Assembly (NCBI RefSeq): GCF_009296315.1
Contig: NZ_WHLY01000004.1
Span: 1-64,000, forward strand
DNA from: Salmonirosea aquatica
Lineage (GTDB): Bacteria > Bacteroidota > Bacteroidia > Cytophagales > Spirosomataceae
Length of the DNA: 64,000 nucleotides
Direction of reading: 5' to 3'
The notes under the pieces are model-generated. The model saw nothing but the letters and a program-made list of their open reading frames with translations. It had not been told where the DNA came from and ran no database searches. Below, in pieces: positions 1 through 10,849 of this stretch (position 1 is the stretch's first letter; every line of letters starts with the position of its first letter). A program made the translations under genes and the position numbers.

Positions 1-823
1 GATAATGTTACGTTTAACGGAGCTTTTTTTCCCAAAATGCAGATTTTGCAGGTGAAACTTTCCATAGGATTCCTGACTTCTCATCCGTAGGCTTACCCGA
101 TACGCTCGATTTCCGTAATGTAAAATTCGATTTTCCACAGGGCTACTACCTGAATGGAGAAAAATTGAATTTCAGCCGTTCAAGGCTCAGAGCTCCCACA
201 CAACAGAAATGCGCGATCCTGATTTCTGGTACGGATGTCGGTCAGTTACTACTCCCGTATGATCGTTTTCAACTCGTTCTTGATTCCAAAGCCACTTATG
301 AAGAAATCGTCAGTACCTATGAGACCATAATTAGCAATTGCAAAAATGCCGGGCTGCTAGAAAGTGTGGAGGGGGATATCGAGTACAGGAAATTACAAAT
401 GCGCCATGATCATGACTGGGTGGGGCCTGCAATAAATTGGTTCAATGGGTGGTGGTGGGAATTTTGGCTATGATCGAGGCTTGATTTTATGGCGGTGGTT
501 ACCATGCTTCTTTTGCTGTTTCCTGTTAATCAACTACTTATTTATTCCCACACTCTGGAATAAGATGTACCAGGATCCCGAGCTGGGTATCGTTTTTTCG
601 GAAAAACAAAACCAAAGAACCGATCAGGCCACCTGTCAAACATGGTCTACAGCGCTTTCTCTTCACCGTGTTCTATACCGCCGTGATCTACTTTGGCTTC
701 AAACTCCGGCACGAATCGGTCAATTATAAGCATGGAATTTTGATGGCCTATCTCTACTTCATGTACGGGGTAGGTACCATCCACATGGCCTTTGCATTCA
801 GTTATATTTTAAGCGCTTACTAA
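1..823 (+). pseudogene. Pentapeptide-repeat membrane protein, 5'-partial and frameshifted
   Basis: The gene runs in from the left edge and can be read only by changing frame. The start shows F/L-spaced repeats (NVTFNGAFF, then NADFAGETF) typical of pentapeptide-repeat folds. A soluble stretch follows, then a WWWEFGYDRG motif, a hydrophobic segment (LPCFFCCFLLINYLFI), and after another shift a second membrane part (TVFYTAVIYFGF to AFAFSYILSAY) ending with TAA at 821-823. Each shift falls at a short homopolymer: the T run at 24-30, TTTT near 463, a CT run near 660. Removing or adding one base restores one continuous protein. This could be sequencing error or real decay. It lies 45 bp upstream of hsdR in the same direction and may belong to the restriction locus. 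The function is unknown; pentapeptide-plus-membrane proteins are common in Bacteroidota. Confidence 0.55.
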
Positions 824-868
824 TACGCAACCCAACACGACCCCTTCACGCTTTGAAAGTACCTCTCC

Positions 869-3800
869 GTGGCCAACTACATTTCTGAAAACGACATAGA
901 AGCCGCCTGCTGTGGGGTGCTCATGGATGAGCTGCACTACGACGAGCACCTAAACCTTTGGCAGCTCCCAACGATGGAATACGGCCTTCGCCGCACCGAT
1001 GCTGCCGACCTGGTCCGGCTGGGTACCCTGCGGCCAGTGTGCGGAAGCTGAATATCGGCATTTCGGAAAAGGTGCTGGCGGAAGCCGTGCAGGAAATACC
1101 AAAAGCCGGGCGCACCCTGAGCTTGTTTGAAGCCAACCGGGAAATCACTTCCCTGCTGCGCGACGGCACGAGTACCAACGCCAAGGGCGATTATACCAAA
1201 GAGCGGGTGCGGTACGTCGACTTCAATAAACCGGGGCTAATCATTTCTGCGTGGTGCAGCAGCTCACCATCCGGGGCAAAGCTACCCGTCGGCCCGACCT
1301 GATCGTATACATCAACGGGCTGCCGATGGTGTTTGTAGAACTGAAAAATGCCATTGAATCCACCCAGCAAGCCTACACCAAAAACCTGAGCGACTACCGG
1401 GCGCGACATCCCACGCTGTTTCATTACAACATGGTGGTGTCCTTTCCAACTCCATCGACACCAAGGTAGGCAGCCACACGGCCGATACGAACAGGTTTTC
1501 AACTGGGAGAAAATCGCCGACGAAACCGAAACGCCGGTTCTCGAAACCGAAATCGACCTGTTGCGCGTTCTGCGCGGATTATCCAGAAATACGTCCTGAT
1601 CGACCTGCTGGAAAACTTCGTGCTTTCTACGCCAACTGGGCCAAGATCGTGGCCAAGAACTACCAGTATCTGGCGTCAACAATGCCCTGGAATCCTTCCG
1701 CCACGCGACCAGAACAACGGTAAATTGGGGGTATTCTGGCACACCCAGGGCAGCGGCAAAGCTTTTCGATGGCTTTCTTCACCGAGAAGATCCGGCGCAA
1801 AGTCAGGGGCCAGTTCAAGTTCTGATCGTAACGGACCGCGAGGATTTGGAGTTCAGATTTACAAAACCTACGTCCGGTCGCAACTTATTGAAACAGGACA
1901 AGGAAGTGGAAAACAAAGCGAGGCCCGATTTCGGGTACCCACGGGCGCTTTTCTACCCAAGATGCTGACCGACGCTTCGACCTATGTTTTCACGCTAATC
2001 AACAAGTTTCGCGTCAATCCGAAAGACAAAGGGTTGCCTTACCCCAAGATTACCGACAGCAAGGATATTGTGGTGCTGGTGGACGAAGCCCACCGGAGCC
2101 AGTACGCCGAGATGGGCGAAAACATGCACCGTGGCCTGCCCAATGCCAATTACATTGCATTCACGGGAACGCCCCTGCTCGATGCCGACGAGAAAACCAA
2201 AGAATGGTTTGGCGACTACGTCAGCCGGTACGACTTCGCCGACAACGTGGCCGATGGCTCCACGGTGCGGATTTTCTACCAGAACCGGGTACCTAAGGTC
2301 CTCTTGCAAAACGACACGCTGAACGAAGAATACGCCGAAATCATCGAAGACGAAGACCTGAGCGACGAGCAGCAGGAGCGGCTCACCCGGCAGTATGCCA
2401 ACGTAACCACCGTTATAACCGACAATGACCGGCTGGAAACCATCGCTAAAGATATTGTGGAGCATTTCCCCGAGCGGGGGTACCTGGGCAAGGGGATGGT
2501 CATTTCGATTGACAAGTTTACCGCCTTGAAGATGCACGACAAAGTAAAGCGGCACTGGGAGGATCGGATAAGGAACTTCGGGGGCAAATCAACAAGCTGC
2601 CGGCCGGCTCGGCCGAACGGGCCCAACTGGAAACCAAACGCCGGTGGATGCGTGAAACTGAAATGTGCGTCGTCGTTTCCTACGAAGCCGACGAAGATAG
2701 CAAATTCAGTAAAGCCGTTCTGGATATGCGGCCCCACCGGGCCATAATGAATAGGACGTGGGGCGACGACCACGAAACCATCGAAGACCGGTTCCGGAAT
2801 CCGGCCGACAAGTTGCGGTTGGTGTTTGTCTGCTCCAAGTGGCTGACGGGTTTCGACGCTCCGTCCGTTTCGACGCTATACCTGGACAAGCCTATGCAGA
2901 ACCACACCCTCATGCAGACTATCGCGCGGGCCAACCGCGTAGCCCCCGCCTTAAAAAGCGACGGCAGCGTGGCAGTGGAAACGGACGATTTTGCAGACAG
3001 CCACGAAAAAAAGGCGGGAATTGTGGTGGACTACATTGGTGTATTTACCCGCTTGGAGAAGGCCTTGGCCAAATATGGCCGTTCTTCAGAGGGGAAAAGC
3101 ACCTATCCCGCTGAATTATTCGACGACCTGTTGAAGTACCTGGATGCGGCTATTGATGTGGCGGTTGAATTCATGCATAGTCAGGGATTGGACATCACGC
3201 AGCTAACCGACAGCACCCAAACTTTCGATCAGTTGACCAATTTTCAGGCGTTTGCGGATAGCCTGTCGCGTACCGAAGAATTGAAAAAGGAATTTTCAGT
3301 CTTCCAAAACGCCATCAGTTCATTTTATGAGGCCTGCCGCCCTGAAATCCTCACTGAACGACTGCTGCCCCCGTCGCCCAACAAGGGCAAATACAAACGC
3401 ACGAAGGAAGTTATCGAGTACCTCCGTAAAATCATCAGTCGCCGGATGGATGAAACGGGAGATTACGACCAGGCCAAGATCAAAGCGGATCAACTCATTG
3501 ACGAGTCCATTATCTCCATGGGCTACACCATTCAGTCCCTGGCCGAAATCGACCTGAGCGACGTAGACTTTGACGCGTTGCAGCAAAGGTTCAAAGCCAA
3601 ACCCTACAAGCACCTGGCCATAACCGATATGGTTGATTTCTCAGGGGTCAGGTACAGAAACTGCTGAATAGAAATGTGAATCGGGTGGATTTGGCCCAGA
3701 AGCTCAATGACATTATCGCCAACTACAACAATGTCAGCAGCGATGTGGAAGCTTTTTTCAAGGCTTTGAAGGAATACGCCGAGCAACTGCGCGAAGAAGA

Positions 3801-4137
3801 AAAGCGGGCCGCCGCCGAAGGGCTCACCGAGGAAGAGCTAGAAATCTTCGACCTGCTATTCAAAGACGAACTGAGCCAGGCGGACAAAGACAAAGTGAAA
3901 CGGGCCGCGCAGCACCTACTGCAAAAATTACAGGATGTTGACACCCGAAAAACGGTGTTAACTGTGGACTGGTATAAAGACGTGATGTTGCAGGGGCGGG
4001 TAAAAAAGCTGCTGGGAGACATTCTCGACAAAGAGTTGCCAAACTCCTACGACACCCAGCAATTCACCGAGAAGCGGGACACCGTATACCAACACGTTTA
4101 CAAACTAGCAGCGCAAGGACAGCGGTACTGGGCGTAA
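869..4137 (+). pseudogene. hsdR: Type I restriction endonuclease R subunit, multiply frameshifted
   Basis: HsdR is the ATP-dependent translocase and nuclease subunit of type I restriction enzymes. Spliced across frames, the reading has the family order: an N-terminal nuclease region with PDLIVYINGLPMVFVELKN (the PD..ExK-type core) near 1295-1350, a Walker A region HTQGSGK near 1741-1760, the DEAH box VDEAHRSQY near 2080-2104, the TGTPL motif near 2164, and later helicase motifs (SKWLTGFDAPSVSTLYLDK, TIARANR) near 2835-2936. A C-terminal helical region ends at 4137. The implied length of about 1,090 residues is normal. At least ten one-base frame changes occur before 3670, mostly missing bases in A, T or C runs; for example AAAAGC appears as AAAGC right after the Walker A lysine. 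The GTG at 869 is the apparent start (ANYISENDIE). The hsdM and hsdS genes are not in the window. The identity is sure; whether the gene is dead is not. Confidence 0.9.
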
Positions 4138-4288
4138 TTGATTTGACACTCCAACCTACAATCCTATTTGATAAAGATGACTGGGTAAAAAAAAAGTCTG
4201 TCATTTTAAAATAATTATAGTCAAAATCATATTGAATATTTTTATAATATTTATTTTTTAGGTACTTCCACTTTAATAAAAATCCTAT

Positions 4289-7200
4289 ATGAACACGGCA
4301 TTTAATTCTTATATAAAAGATATCTTTATTGAAGTACCAAATTATAAATACAATCATAAGCCATTTTCATCGGATGCATCAAGAAATGAAAGTCACATTT
4401 TTATAGGCCGTGAAAAGTTAAAATCAAATTTTCTTCATATATTAAAAAATGGGAGTAAAAATGGCGCATATCTTGTTACTGGCTATCGAGGCATGGGCAA
4501 GACAAGTTTAGTAAATAATGTTGTAAGTACCTACGCGAAAGAAAGAAAAGAGGATGAAGTTAAACCGATAAAAATAAGCTTGGCACAATCAAAATTGGAA
4601 GAAACAGATGTATTAAGATATATCCTAAAAATATTACATGAAAATATTAGAGAAGAACGATTAAAGTATTATATGCCTTTTATAGATTATCGATCGTTAC
4701 TTTTTGCAATTTTTAGTTTTTTTACAGGATTAATAATATTGTATAATTTCAAGCTGGGGTTTGAAATCAATGATTTGAAAGATTATTTAAAAGAAAGTTT
4801 AAGTTTTTGGGGTATAGTATTTATAGTTTTATGTATAGTAAGCTTTGTTTTAATATATACACTGGCAAAATATTTGTTAGAAGCATTAAATACTTTTGTT
4901 AATGAATATGGAAAATTAGAATTTCAATTATTATCAATTATAACAATTGGATTTGCATTAGAAATTCATCAAATGGGTTTTCTTTATACAAATATATTTA
5001 TATTTATATTTGTATCATATATTGTGTTCATGATTTTTTTATTAATGATATTTTATATAAATAATTACAAAAAAGTATATCAAATATATAATTTATTCAA
5101 AAAAATTAATAATTTATATGAGAGAAGTCATTCCAATGTTACAACAGAATCTGGGGAGGCTGGATTGAATTTAACTACTGATTCTTTGTTGAATTTTACA
5201 AGGAAAGGATCACGAGCATTCCCTATTGCATCGGCAAAAGAAATTGAATATGAGATAATAAGCATTTTGAAACAATATAGTTTTAAAAAGTTTATTTTCA
5301 TATTCGATGAGTTAGATAAAGTAGAAATGGAAATGAATGATCAACAGATAAATGCTGCGCTTTTTCAAGATGCAGATAGAACTTATTTGAATGACTTACG
5401 AGAACGTAAACAGATAATAATAAAGTTATTGTCATCTCTAAAACATTTATTAACAGAAGCAGAAGCTAAATTTATTTTTATTGCTGGTCGTGAAATGTTT
5501 GATGCATCACTTGCCGATATATCAGACAGACAATCGGCTCTTGGAAGTATATTCCATTATATATTTTATGTGGAAAGTTTTCTAAAAGAGACGAAAGTTT
5601 CGACTCATTCTAATTCAAATAATCTTGTTGAAGAGTATTTAGGTCAAATATTATTAAAAAACCTATCAACTAATCATAATGAAAACCTATCATTCTTACA
5701 AAGATATTGGAAATATCTTGTCGAATTAAAAAAAGGAAAAAATCAAACAAATGAAGAGAATAATTATTTTAGTGCTAACGAAAATGATGAAGATTTAGTT
5801 AAGATAATTATTTCTTTACAAAATTTTTCAACTTATCTATGGTATAGGTGTGGTGGATCTCCAAAAAAGTTAATAAAATTAATAGAAGAGAATTTTATTC
5901 AATATAAGTCACTGCCAAGCTTACAAAATTATTCAAAATATCCTACAAATGAGAGTAATAAATCTAAGCAAAAGTCAACTTTTATATCGTTCAATGAGCC
6001 AGGTATATATTTTGATGATATGAGTATAATAGTATCGAGTAGTTCAAATAGTGAAAATAAAGTATTTATAAATTTTTCTTTTCGGCAACAGTATAAATTT
6101 GGCTTTACTTCTTATTTGTTTTATCCATTTATATTAAATCAGAAAACAGTTCTAGAGAATTATAGTGATAGTATAAATGTTTCGACACCATATTTGATGG
6201 ATAGTATTATTAAATTTCATCCTTTTGCTTTTTCAACTCATAACTTAGAATTGCTTCCAGAACTATTATCCACTAATAAATCACCTGAATTAAGATTTTT
6301 TGTACAAAAACTGATAGATTACTTAGGGCAGAATCATATAAGAGAAACAGATTCTGGCCTTTTCAAATATAAGTTTTTTGAAAAAACACATAATGAAATT
6401 TCATATATATCAAAAGTCTTTGATGAAGAATCTGCTGCATTTAATTTTAGTCTAGATGAAAGCCACGCAATTCAAAACCATATAGTTCATAAAATTGAAT
6501 ATTTGCGAAACAATTTTAAAGATTACCAAAAAAAAGAAAATGCTTCTATTGAATCATTACTATTCCTAAATGATTTACTTGGGGATAGTCTACTTTTCGA
6601 TGAATCCTATAAAGATGCTATTATATCATTACAAGATGCCCTACATGATGTTCCTATACCTACAAAAGATACACCTATTGAGATTTTTTTAGTTTGGATG
6701 CGCATAAAGCTCAAACTTTCCATGGTGTTCGATAAAATGAAGTATTACGAAATGGCCGTTGGTCACCTTGGACTAGCAATGGAGGTGGCTCTTGGATATT
6801 TATCGGCAAGGTATGCCGCTAATAATACATCGAGCAATGAAATTAATCATGAGAGTGTTTCCAATAATATTATATCTAAACTCAAAAGTTCGAATAACGC
6901 AAAAATTAGATCAAGCTCAGAAATAATTATTAATAAACTTGAAACTCCACTGTATCGAGAACTATTACATGTTACACAACACGCAATTTTGGGAGCTTTG
7001 TATGTTCAAGAAAAGTTTGCGGAGGGTATAACGTTTGCTAAATTGGAGAGCTACCTTAAGCAATATGCCCAAATTCATGAACATGGTGCTTTTAGTGGAT
7101 ATCGCGGAAGAGATATGATGATGGGGCATTTTTATGCCAGTCTGGGGACAATCTTATACTTCAAAAACAAAACTCTCCCATATCGAACAACATTAGATAT

Positions 7201-9292
7201 TTTAGAATTTCGAAATGGTAGGAATGGACTAAATAATGATGAATTATGCGCAGAAATTGCTGATCGTATAAAAAGAACGCCCGTTTTTAAAATAGGCAAT
7301 ACCAATAATAATGGAGATATTAATTCAGAGCTTTCGTTCGCAGATTACGTTGAAAGCTCATACAAAGAGCTCTACGAAGTTTTTAGTATGGATTCGTCAA
7401 CTTTTCGCTTTTCTTTTATTACATATATTTCTTATAAAAAATCATTAGCTACCTATCTGGCGATGAAGTTTGAGTCAGAAAGTAACAATAATGAGGATAA
7501 ATTAAAATTATATTACTTATCAAATTTGATTAAAAGTAGTGTTAGACTATTAATTAAATATAAAAATGTCCATGGTGCTAGAAAATTGATTTCTCTGGCA
7601 AATATTATAACTAAAATTGCAGATCTATTACTTCCATTGTACAATTCAGCAAACACTAATGAAAAATTATTTGCCAATATTAATATTAAAGATTTTGTTC
7701 TTACTGATACTGATAAATTTTTAGATGATATAATGTTCAATAATGAAAACGGGCTTACTGAACAGTTTATTTCATCTCCTTTAAATAATAAAAAATCGAT
7801 TAATCTTAGTTATTTACTTCAAATGTATTATTTGGCTGGAAGGTTATATGCAAAAGCAGGAAGATGGGTATCATATGGATTTCAACTTAAAAAAATATTA
7901 ATGGCCATTCATAATACAGGTGTTTTGAAAAATTATCATTATGGTGATCATATAATATTAAATGATTTTTTAGATAAATATATTGTAAAAGAAATATTAA
8001 AGCAAAATTCATTGGTCAATAATTCTTCTGATCGTAATCAAATAGCCACCTTAAGATATTATACTGGCCTCTCGAATTTATCACTTCCATTGGATCTTAC
8101 AAGAATTTTTTACCAAAATGTTTCAAGTAATCCTGATTCAAAGGAAGCTATTCTAATCTATTCTTTAATTACACTTAAAAATAGCAGTATAAATCTAAAA
8201 GAAACCATAATAAGAGACAAAAAATTGCAATGTAATTCAGTAAAAGATAAGCAACATATAGAAACTAATGTAAAAGAAAATAAAATAAATAAAGAAGAAG
8301 ATATTGTTAATGAATATTATAAATATATAAAAGAACTCAATTACATAGGGCAATATAATAGTATTTCACATCGATCTGTTCGTGTTATGGAATTATCATT
8401 GCAGATCAGAATCAATCGATTATTATTATATCAAGTTATATCTTCAAATCTAAGGATTAGCTTAAATAATGAGGACATGAAAAACCCCGTCAGATATTGT
8501 TATTTAGTTCCTAATAAGTCAAGAGAATCAGTGGATCTTAATTGGAATGATCATCTTCATAAATTAGCTCTGAGAATTAAATTTCCCGTAGATTTACAAG
8601 ACCTTCATATAGATAATAGCCTAAATTCAGTAATTGGGAATGATAACAATAAAGAATCTTTTATTAATAAAACATATCTTAAAGATTTTTTGGAACAAAT
8701 TATATTGACTTGCAATGATAAAATAAATCGTAATTACTATTTTTTCAAAGAATACACTAATCTAATTATAAATTCGATTTTTTGTCTTCATCAGTCTATC
8801 CTTGATTGTAGAATGTATGGAATAAATTATATACAAGGTCCTGCCTATTTAGGGTATTTTCATAGAAAGATGGGAGATTGGTTAAAACACCTTAATCTTT
8901 GTAAGATAATTAATAATATATTGTTGTTACCAAAGTACCAAAATGATGAATATAATAATATTAAAAATATATTAGATATCATGTTTAGGAATATGGATCG
9001 TCTTGTAGGCAATACATCATTAAGAAATATTGATGACTTTTTGTCTCATTATCAGATGGCTCTTGAATGTTATAATGATTGCTTACAATTGCATAGTGAA
9101 GGCCCAACTTATAAAAATCAGCTAAGTAATATGATTTATCTAGAAGATGACTATGGTGATAATATTAGCCATTTTGGTGCTGCAATTGAACGGCAACTAA
9201 TAAATTCAGGAAGAATTGAGCAGGTTATTAAAGAACTTGAAAAGGAGCTGAGTGTATCTAAGCTTTATAATTCTGATAACTACTATTCGTAA
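4289..9292 (+). CDS. Giant membrane P-loop NTPase, KAP-like, candidate defence protein
   Basis: This is a 1,667-residue protein with one intact reading frame. After a short N-terminus comes an IGREKL entry motif (residues 39-44), a Walker A loop GYRGMGKTS (65-73), then about four hydrophobic segments (about 135-153, 174-197, 212-226, 232-257), then Walker B FIFIFDELDK (335-343) and a sensor-like FIFIAGRE (395-402). Membrane helices placed between Walker A and Walker B are the hallmark of KAP NTPases, the family of Kidins220 and the phage-exclusion protein PifA. A basic GGSPKKLIKLI motif follows near residue 525. The remaining 1,100 or so residues look largely helical and match nothing I recognise. 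The gene is strikingly AT-rich with long A/T runs, unlike the roughly balanced genes on both sides, so it was probably acquired. It follows hsdR by 151 bp in the same direction. A role in phage defence is inferred from architecture and position only; a STAND/AAA-type sensor is the alternative. Confidence 0.7.
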   Translation: MNTAFNSYIKDIFIEVPNYKYNHKPFSSDASRNESHIFIGREKLKSNFLHILKNGSKNGAYLVTGYRGMGKTSLVNNVVSTYAKERKEDEVKPIKISLAQSKLEETDVLRYILKILHENIREERLKYYMPFIDYRSLLFAIFSFFTGLIILYNFKLGFEINDLKDYLKESLSFWGIVFIVLCIVSFVLIYTLAKYLLEALNTFVNEYGKLEFQLLSIITIGFALEIHQMGFLYTNIFIFIFVSYIVFMIFLLMIFYINNYKKVYQIYNLFKKINNLYERSHSNVTTESGEAGLNLTTDSLLNFTRKGSRAFPIASAKEIEYEIISILKQYSFKKFIFIFDELDKVEMEMNDQQINAALFQDADRTYLNDLRERKQIIIKLLSSLKHLLTEAEAKFIFIAGREMFDASLADISDRQSALGSIFHYIFYVESFLKETKVSTHSNSNNLVEEYLGQILLKNLSTNHNENLSFLQRYWKYLVELKKGKNQTNEENNYFSANENDEDLVKIIISLQNFSTYLWYRCGGSPKKLIKLIEENFIQYKSLPSLQNYSKYPTNESNKSKQKSTFISFNEPGIYFDDMSIIVSSSSNSENKVFINFSFRQQYKFGFTSYLFYPFILNQKTVLENYSDSINVSTPYLMDSIIKFHPFAFSTHNLELLPELLSTNKSPELRFFVQKLIDYLGQNHIRETDSGLFKYKFFEKTHNEISYISKVFDEESAAFNFSLDESHAIQNHIVHKIEYLRNNFKDYQKKENASIESLLFLNDLLGDSLLFDESYKDAIISLQDALHDVPIPTKDTPIEIFLVWMRIKLKLSMVFDKMKYYEMAVGHLGLAMEVALGYLSARYAANNTSSNEINHESVSNNIISKLKSSNNAKIRSSSEIIINKLETPLYRELLHVTQHAILGALYVQEKFAEGITFAKLESYLKQYAQIHEHGAFSGYRGRDMMMGHFYASLGTILYFKNKTLPYRTTLDILEFRNGRNGLNNDELCAEIADRIKRTPVFKIGNTNNNGDINSELSFADYVESSYKELYEVFSMDSSTFRFSFITYISYKKSLATYLAMKFESESNNNEDKLKLYYLSNLIKSSVRLLIKYKNVHGARKLISLANIITKIADLLLPLYNSANTNEKLFANINIKDFVLTDTDKFLDDIMFNNENGLTEQFISSPLNNKKSINLSYLLQMYYLAGRLYAKAGRWVSYGFQLKKILMAIHNTGVLKNYHYGDHIILNDFLDKYIVKEILKQNSLVNNSSDRNQIATLRYYTGLSNLSLPLDLTRIFYQNVSSNPDSKEAILIYSLITLKNSSINLKETIIRDKKLQCNSVKDKQHIETNVKENKINKEEDIVNEYYKYIKELNYIGQYNSISHRSVRVMELSLQIRINRLLLYQVISSNLRISLNNEDMKNPVRYCYLVPNKSRESVDLNWNDHLHKLALRIKFPVDLQDLHIDNSLNSVIGNDNNKESFINKTYLKDFLEQIILTCNDKINRNYYFFKEYTNLIINSIFCLHQSILDCRMYGINYIQGPAYLGYFHRKMGDWLKHLNLCKIINNILLLPKYQNDEYNNIKNILDIMFRNMDRLVGNTSLRNIDDFLSHYQMALECYNDCLQLHSEGPTYKNQLSNMIYLEDDYGDNISHFGAAIERQLINSGRIEQVIKELEKELSVSKLYNSDNYYS

Positions 9293-9382
9293 TTTAATCA
9301 ACTTTATAAGTTATGGTTATTCCAAAAAAACTTAGTCCAGAAAGCTATACCTTTCTGAACCCCGCCCCCAAGCGGTATTTCG

Positions 9383-9415
9383 TTTTTGAACCCTTCCGAA
9401 ATCAGGGTTCAAAAA
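9383..9415. repeat. Perfect 11-bp inverted repeat before the recombinase
   Basis: TTTTTGAACCC at 9383-9393 is mirrored by GGGTTCAAAAA at 9405-9415 with an 11-base spacer. It lies 70 bp upstream of the serine recombinase start. It could be a recombinase crossover or operator site, or a bidirectional terminator for the NTPase gene, since one arm ends in T5 on each strand. Confidence 0.6.
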
Positions 9416-9485
9416 GTAGGTTCATTGCAAAAAGAACGCGTACCTTTATGACCCCTACTTGATGACCGTTACCACGGACCGGCTT

Positions 9486-10061
9486 ATGAAACAGACCTTT
9501 GGCTATGCTCGCGTCTCGACGGCCGACCAGAACACCGACACCCAGATCGACGCCTTGCAGGAATATGGCTGCGACCGCATTTTCCAGGAAAAGATTTCCG
9601 GCCTGTCGGTCCAGCGCCCTGCCCTGGATAAAATGCTCTCGCTCCTGCGCCCTGGTGATACGGTGGTTGTCTCGCGTTTCTCGCGCCTGGGCCGCAGCCG
9701 CGACCACCTGATCAGCCTGATCGGCAGTTTCTGCCAGCGGGGCATCATCTTCAAGGCGTTGGATCTGGGCATCGACTCGGCTACCCCTTCGGGGAAGCTG
9801 GTCATCGGCATCTTCGCCGCCCTGGCCGAGTACGACAGGGAGATGATCCTGGAGAAAACCCGCGCCGGGCAGCTGCTGGCTAAAGCCAGAGGGAAGCATA
9901 TCGGCCGCCCATCCGGTGTGAACCGGGAGAACTACACCAAGGTCAGGAAAGCCCTTGAAAAAGGCTTGTCGGTCAACGAAATCGCAAACCTGACAGGAAT
10001 CAGCCTATCCAGTGTGAAGCGCTACCGCAAGGCGATGAGTGCCGCAATGCCGCAAGGGTAG
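9486..10061 (+). CDS. Serine recombinase (resolvase/invertase family)
   Basis: Small serine recombinases cut and rejoin DNA at short sites through a 5'-phosphoserine link. From the chosen ATG the protein is 191 residues. It opens with FGYARVSTADQN, which carries the catalytic serine at residue 11, followed by the conserved arginine-rich SRFSRLGRS stretch and the GIFAALAEYDREMILEKTRAG helix that leads to dimerisation. The C-terminus is a resolvase helix-turn-helix (GLSVNEIANLTGISLSSVKRY). An upstream in-frame ATG at 9459 would add nine residues not typical of the family, so 9486 is preferred. Base composition is balanced, in sharp contrast to the NTPase gene next door, so the boundary between them is probably a junction. 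No transposase accompanies it. Confidence 0.9.
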   Translation: MKQTFGYARVSTADQNTDTQIDALQEYGCDRIFQEKISGLSVQRPALDKMLSLLRPGDTVVVSRFSRLGRSRDHLISLIGSFCQRGIIFKALDLGIDSATPSGKLVIGIFAALAEYDREMILEKTRAGQLLAKARGKHIGRPSGVNRENYTKVRKALEKGLSVNEIANLTGISLSSVKRYRKAMSAAMPQG

Positions 10062-10088
10062 CTTCCTACAATCAAACCAGTCCCTGCC

Positions 10089-10820
10089 ATGTGCTACCAT
10101 ACCTCACTGAACGTCAAACAGGCTGTCCTGGAAGCCCGCTACCGGGCCCAGATGCCCGAGGGCAAACGCTGGGATCCCGTAATCCACGCCAACGCCTATG
10201 CCGTGCCGGTATGGCCGCTCGTGACGTCTGAGCAACCCCATACCTTCGCTATGCTGATGTGGGGGATGATTCCCGGCTGGGTCAAAACAGTCCAGGATGC
10301 CAAAAAGCTGCGCACCATGACGATCAACGGCCGTTACGAGGCCATGTACGAGAAACCGTCCTTCCGGGCTGCAGCGGGTGCGGAGAAAGGCTGCCTGATC
10401 CCCGTTTCGGGCTTCTTCGAGTGGCACACCCAGGGCAAGAAGAAGTACCCTTTCTACATCCGCCCCAACCAACAGGAAATCGTGAGCATTGCGGGCCTGT
10501 GGGACGAGTGGGCCGATCCGGCCACTGGGGAGGTGCACTCCACCTACACCATGCTGACCCAGCCCACCAACGCGCTGATGGCCAAAATACACAACAGCAA
10601 AAAGCGGATGCCGTGCCTGCTGACCCAAGAGCAGGAACGGGAATACCTGAAAAAGTCCTTACAGCAGAAAGAGGTTTTGGAATTATTGGCCGAAGCCTAT
10701 GCGGCGAGTGCATTGGAAGCCTACTCCGTCAACAAGCTGATTACTTCCCGTACCGAACCGACCGACGTACCGGCCGTGCTGGAACCGCATACCTACCCGG
10801 AAATTGCCTATCTGTTATAA
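10089..10820 (+). CDS. yedK: SOS response-associated peptidase (SRAP/HMCES family)
   Basis: YedK/HMCES proteins shield abasic sites in single-stranded DNA by forming a thiazolidine crosslink through Cys2. The reading has the exact start MCYHTS (Cys2), the NGRYE motif (Asn80), the active-site glutamate in GFFEW (Glu111), the histidine in KIHNSKKRMP (His168) and the usual tail region TEPTDVPAVLEPHTYPEIAYLL. Its 243 residues are the family's normal length. It lies 27 bp after the recombinase in the same direction and converges on a umuC remnant. The pairing of SRAP with UmuC points to a DNA-damage module that travelled with a mobile element. The protein looks intact. Confidence 0.93.
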   Translation: MCYHTSLNVKQAVLEARYRAQMPEGKRWDPVIHANAYAVPVWPLVTSEQPHTFAMLMWGMIPGWVKTVQDAKKLRTMTINGRYEAMYEKPSFRAAAGAEKGCLIPVSGFFEWHTQGKKKYPFYIRPNQQEIVSIAGLWDEWADPATGEVHSTYTMLTQPTNALMAKIHNSKKRMPCLLTQEQEREYLKKSLQQKEVLELLAEAYAASALEAYSVNKLITSRTEPTDVPAVLEPHTYPEIAYLL

Positions 10821-10849
10821 GACAAGTACGTATCCTATCTGATTTACAG

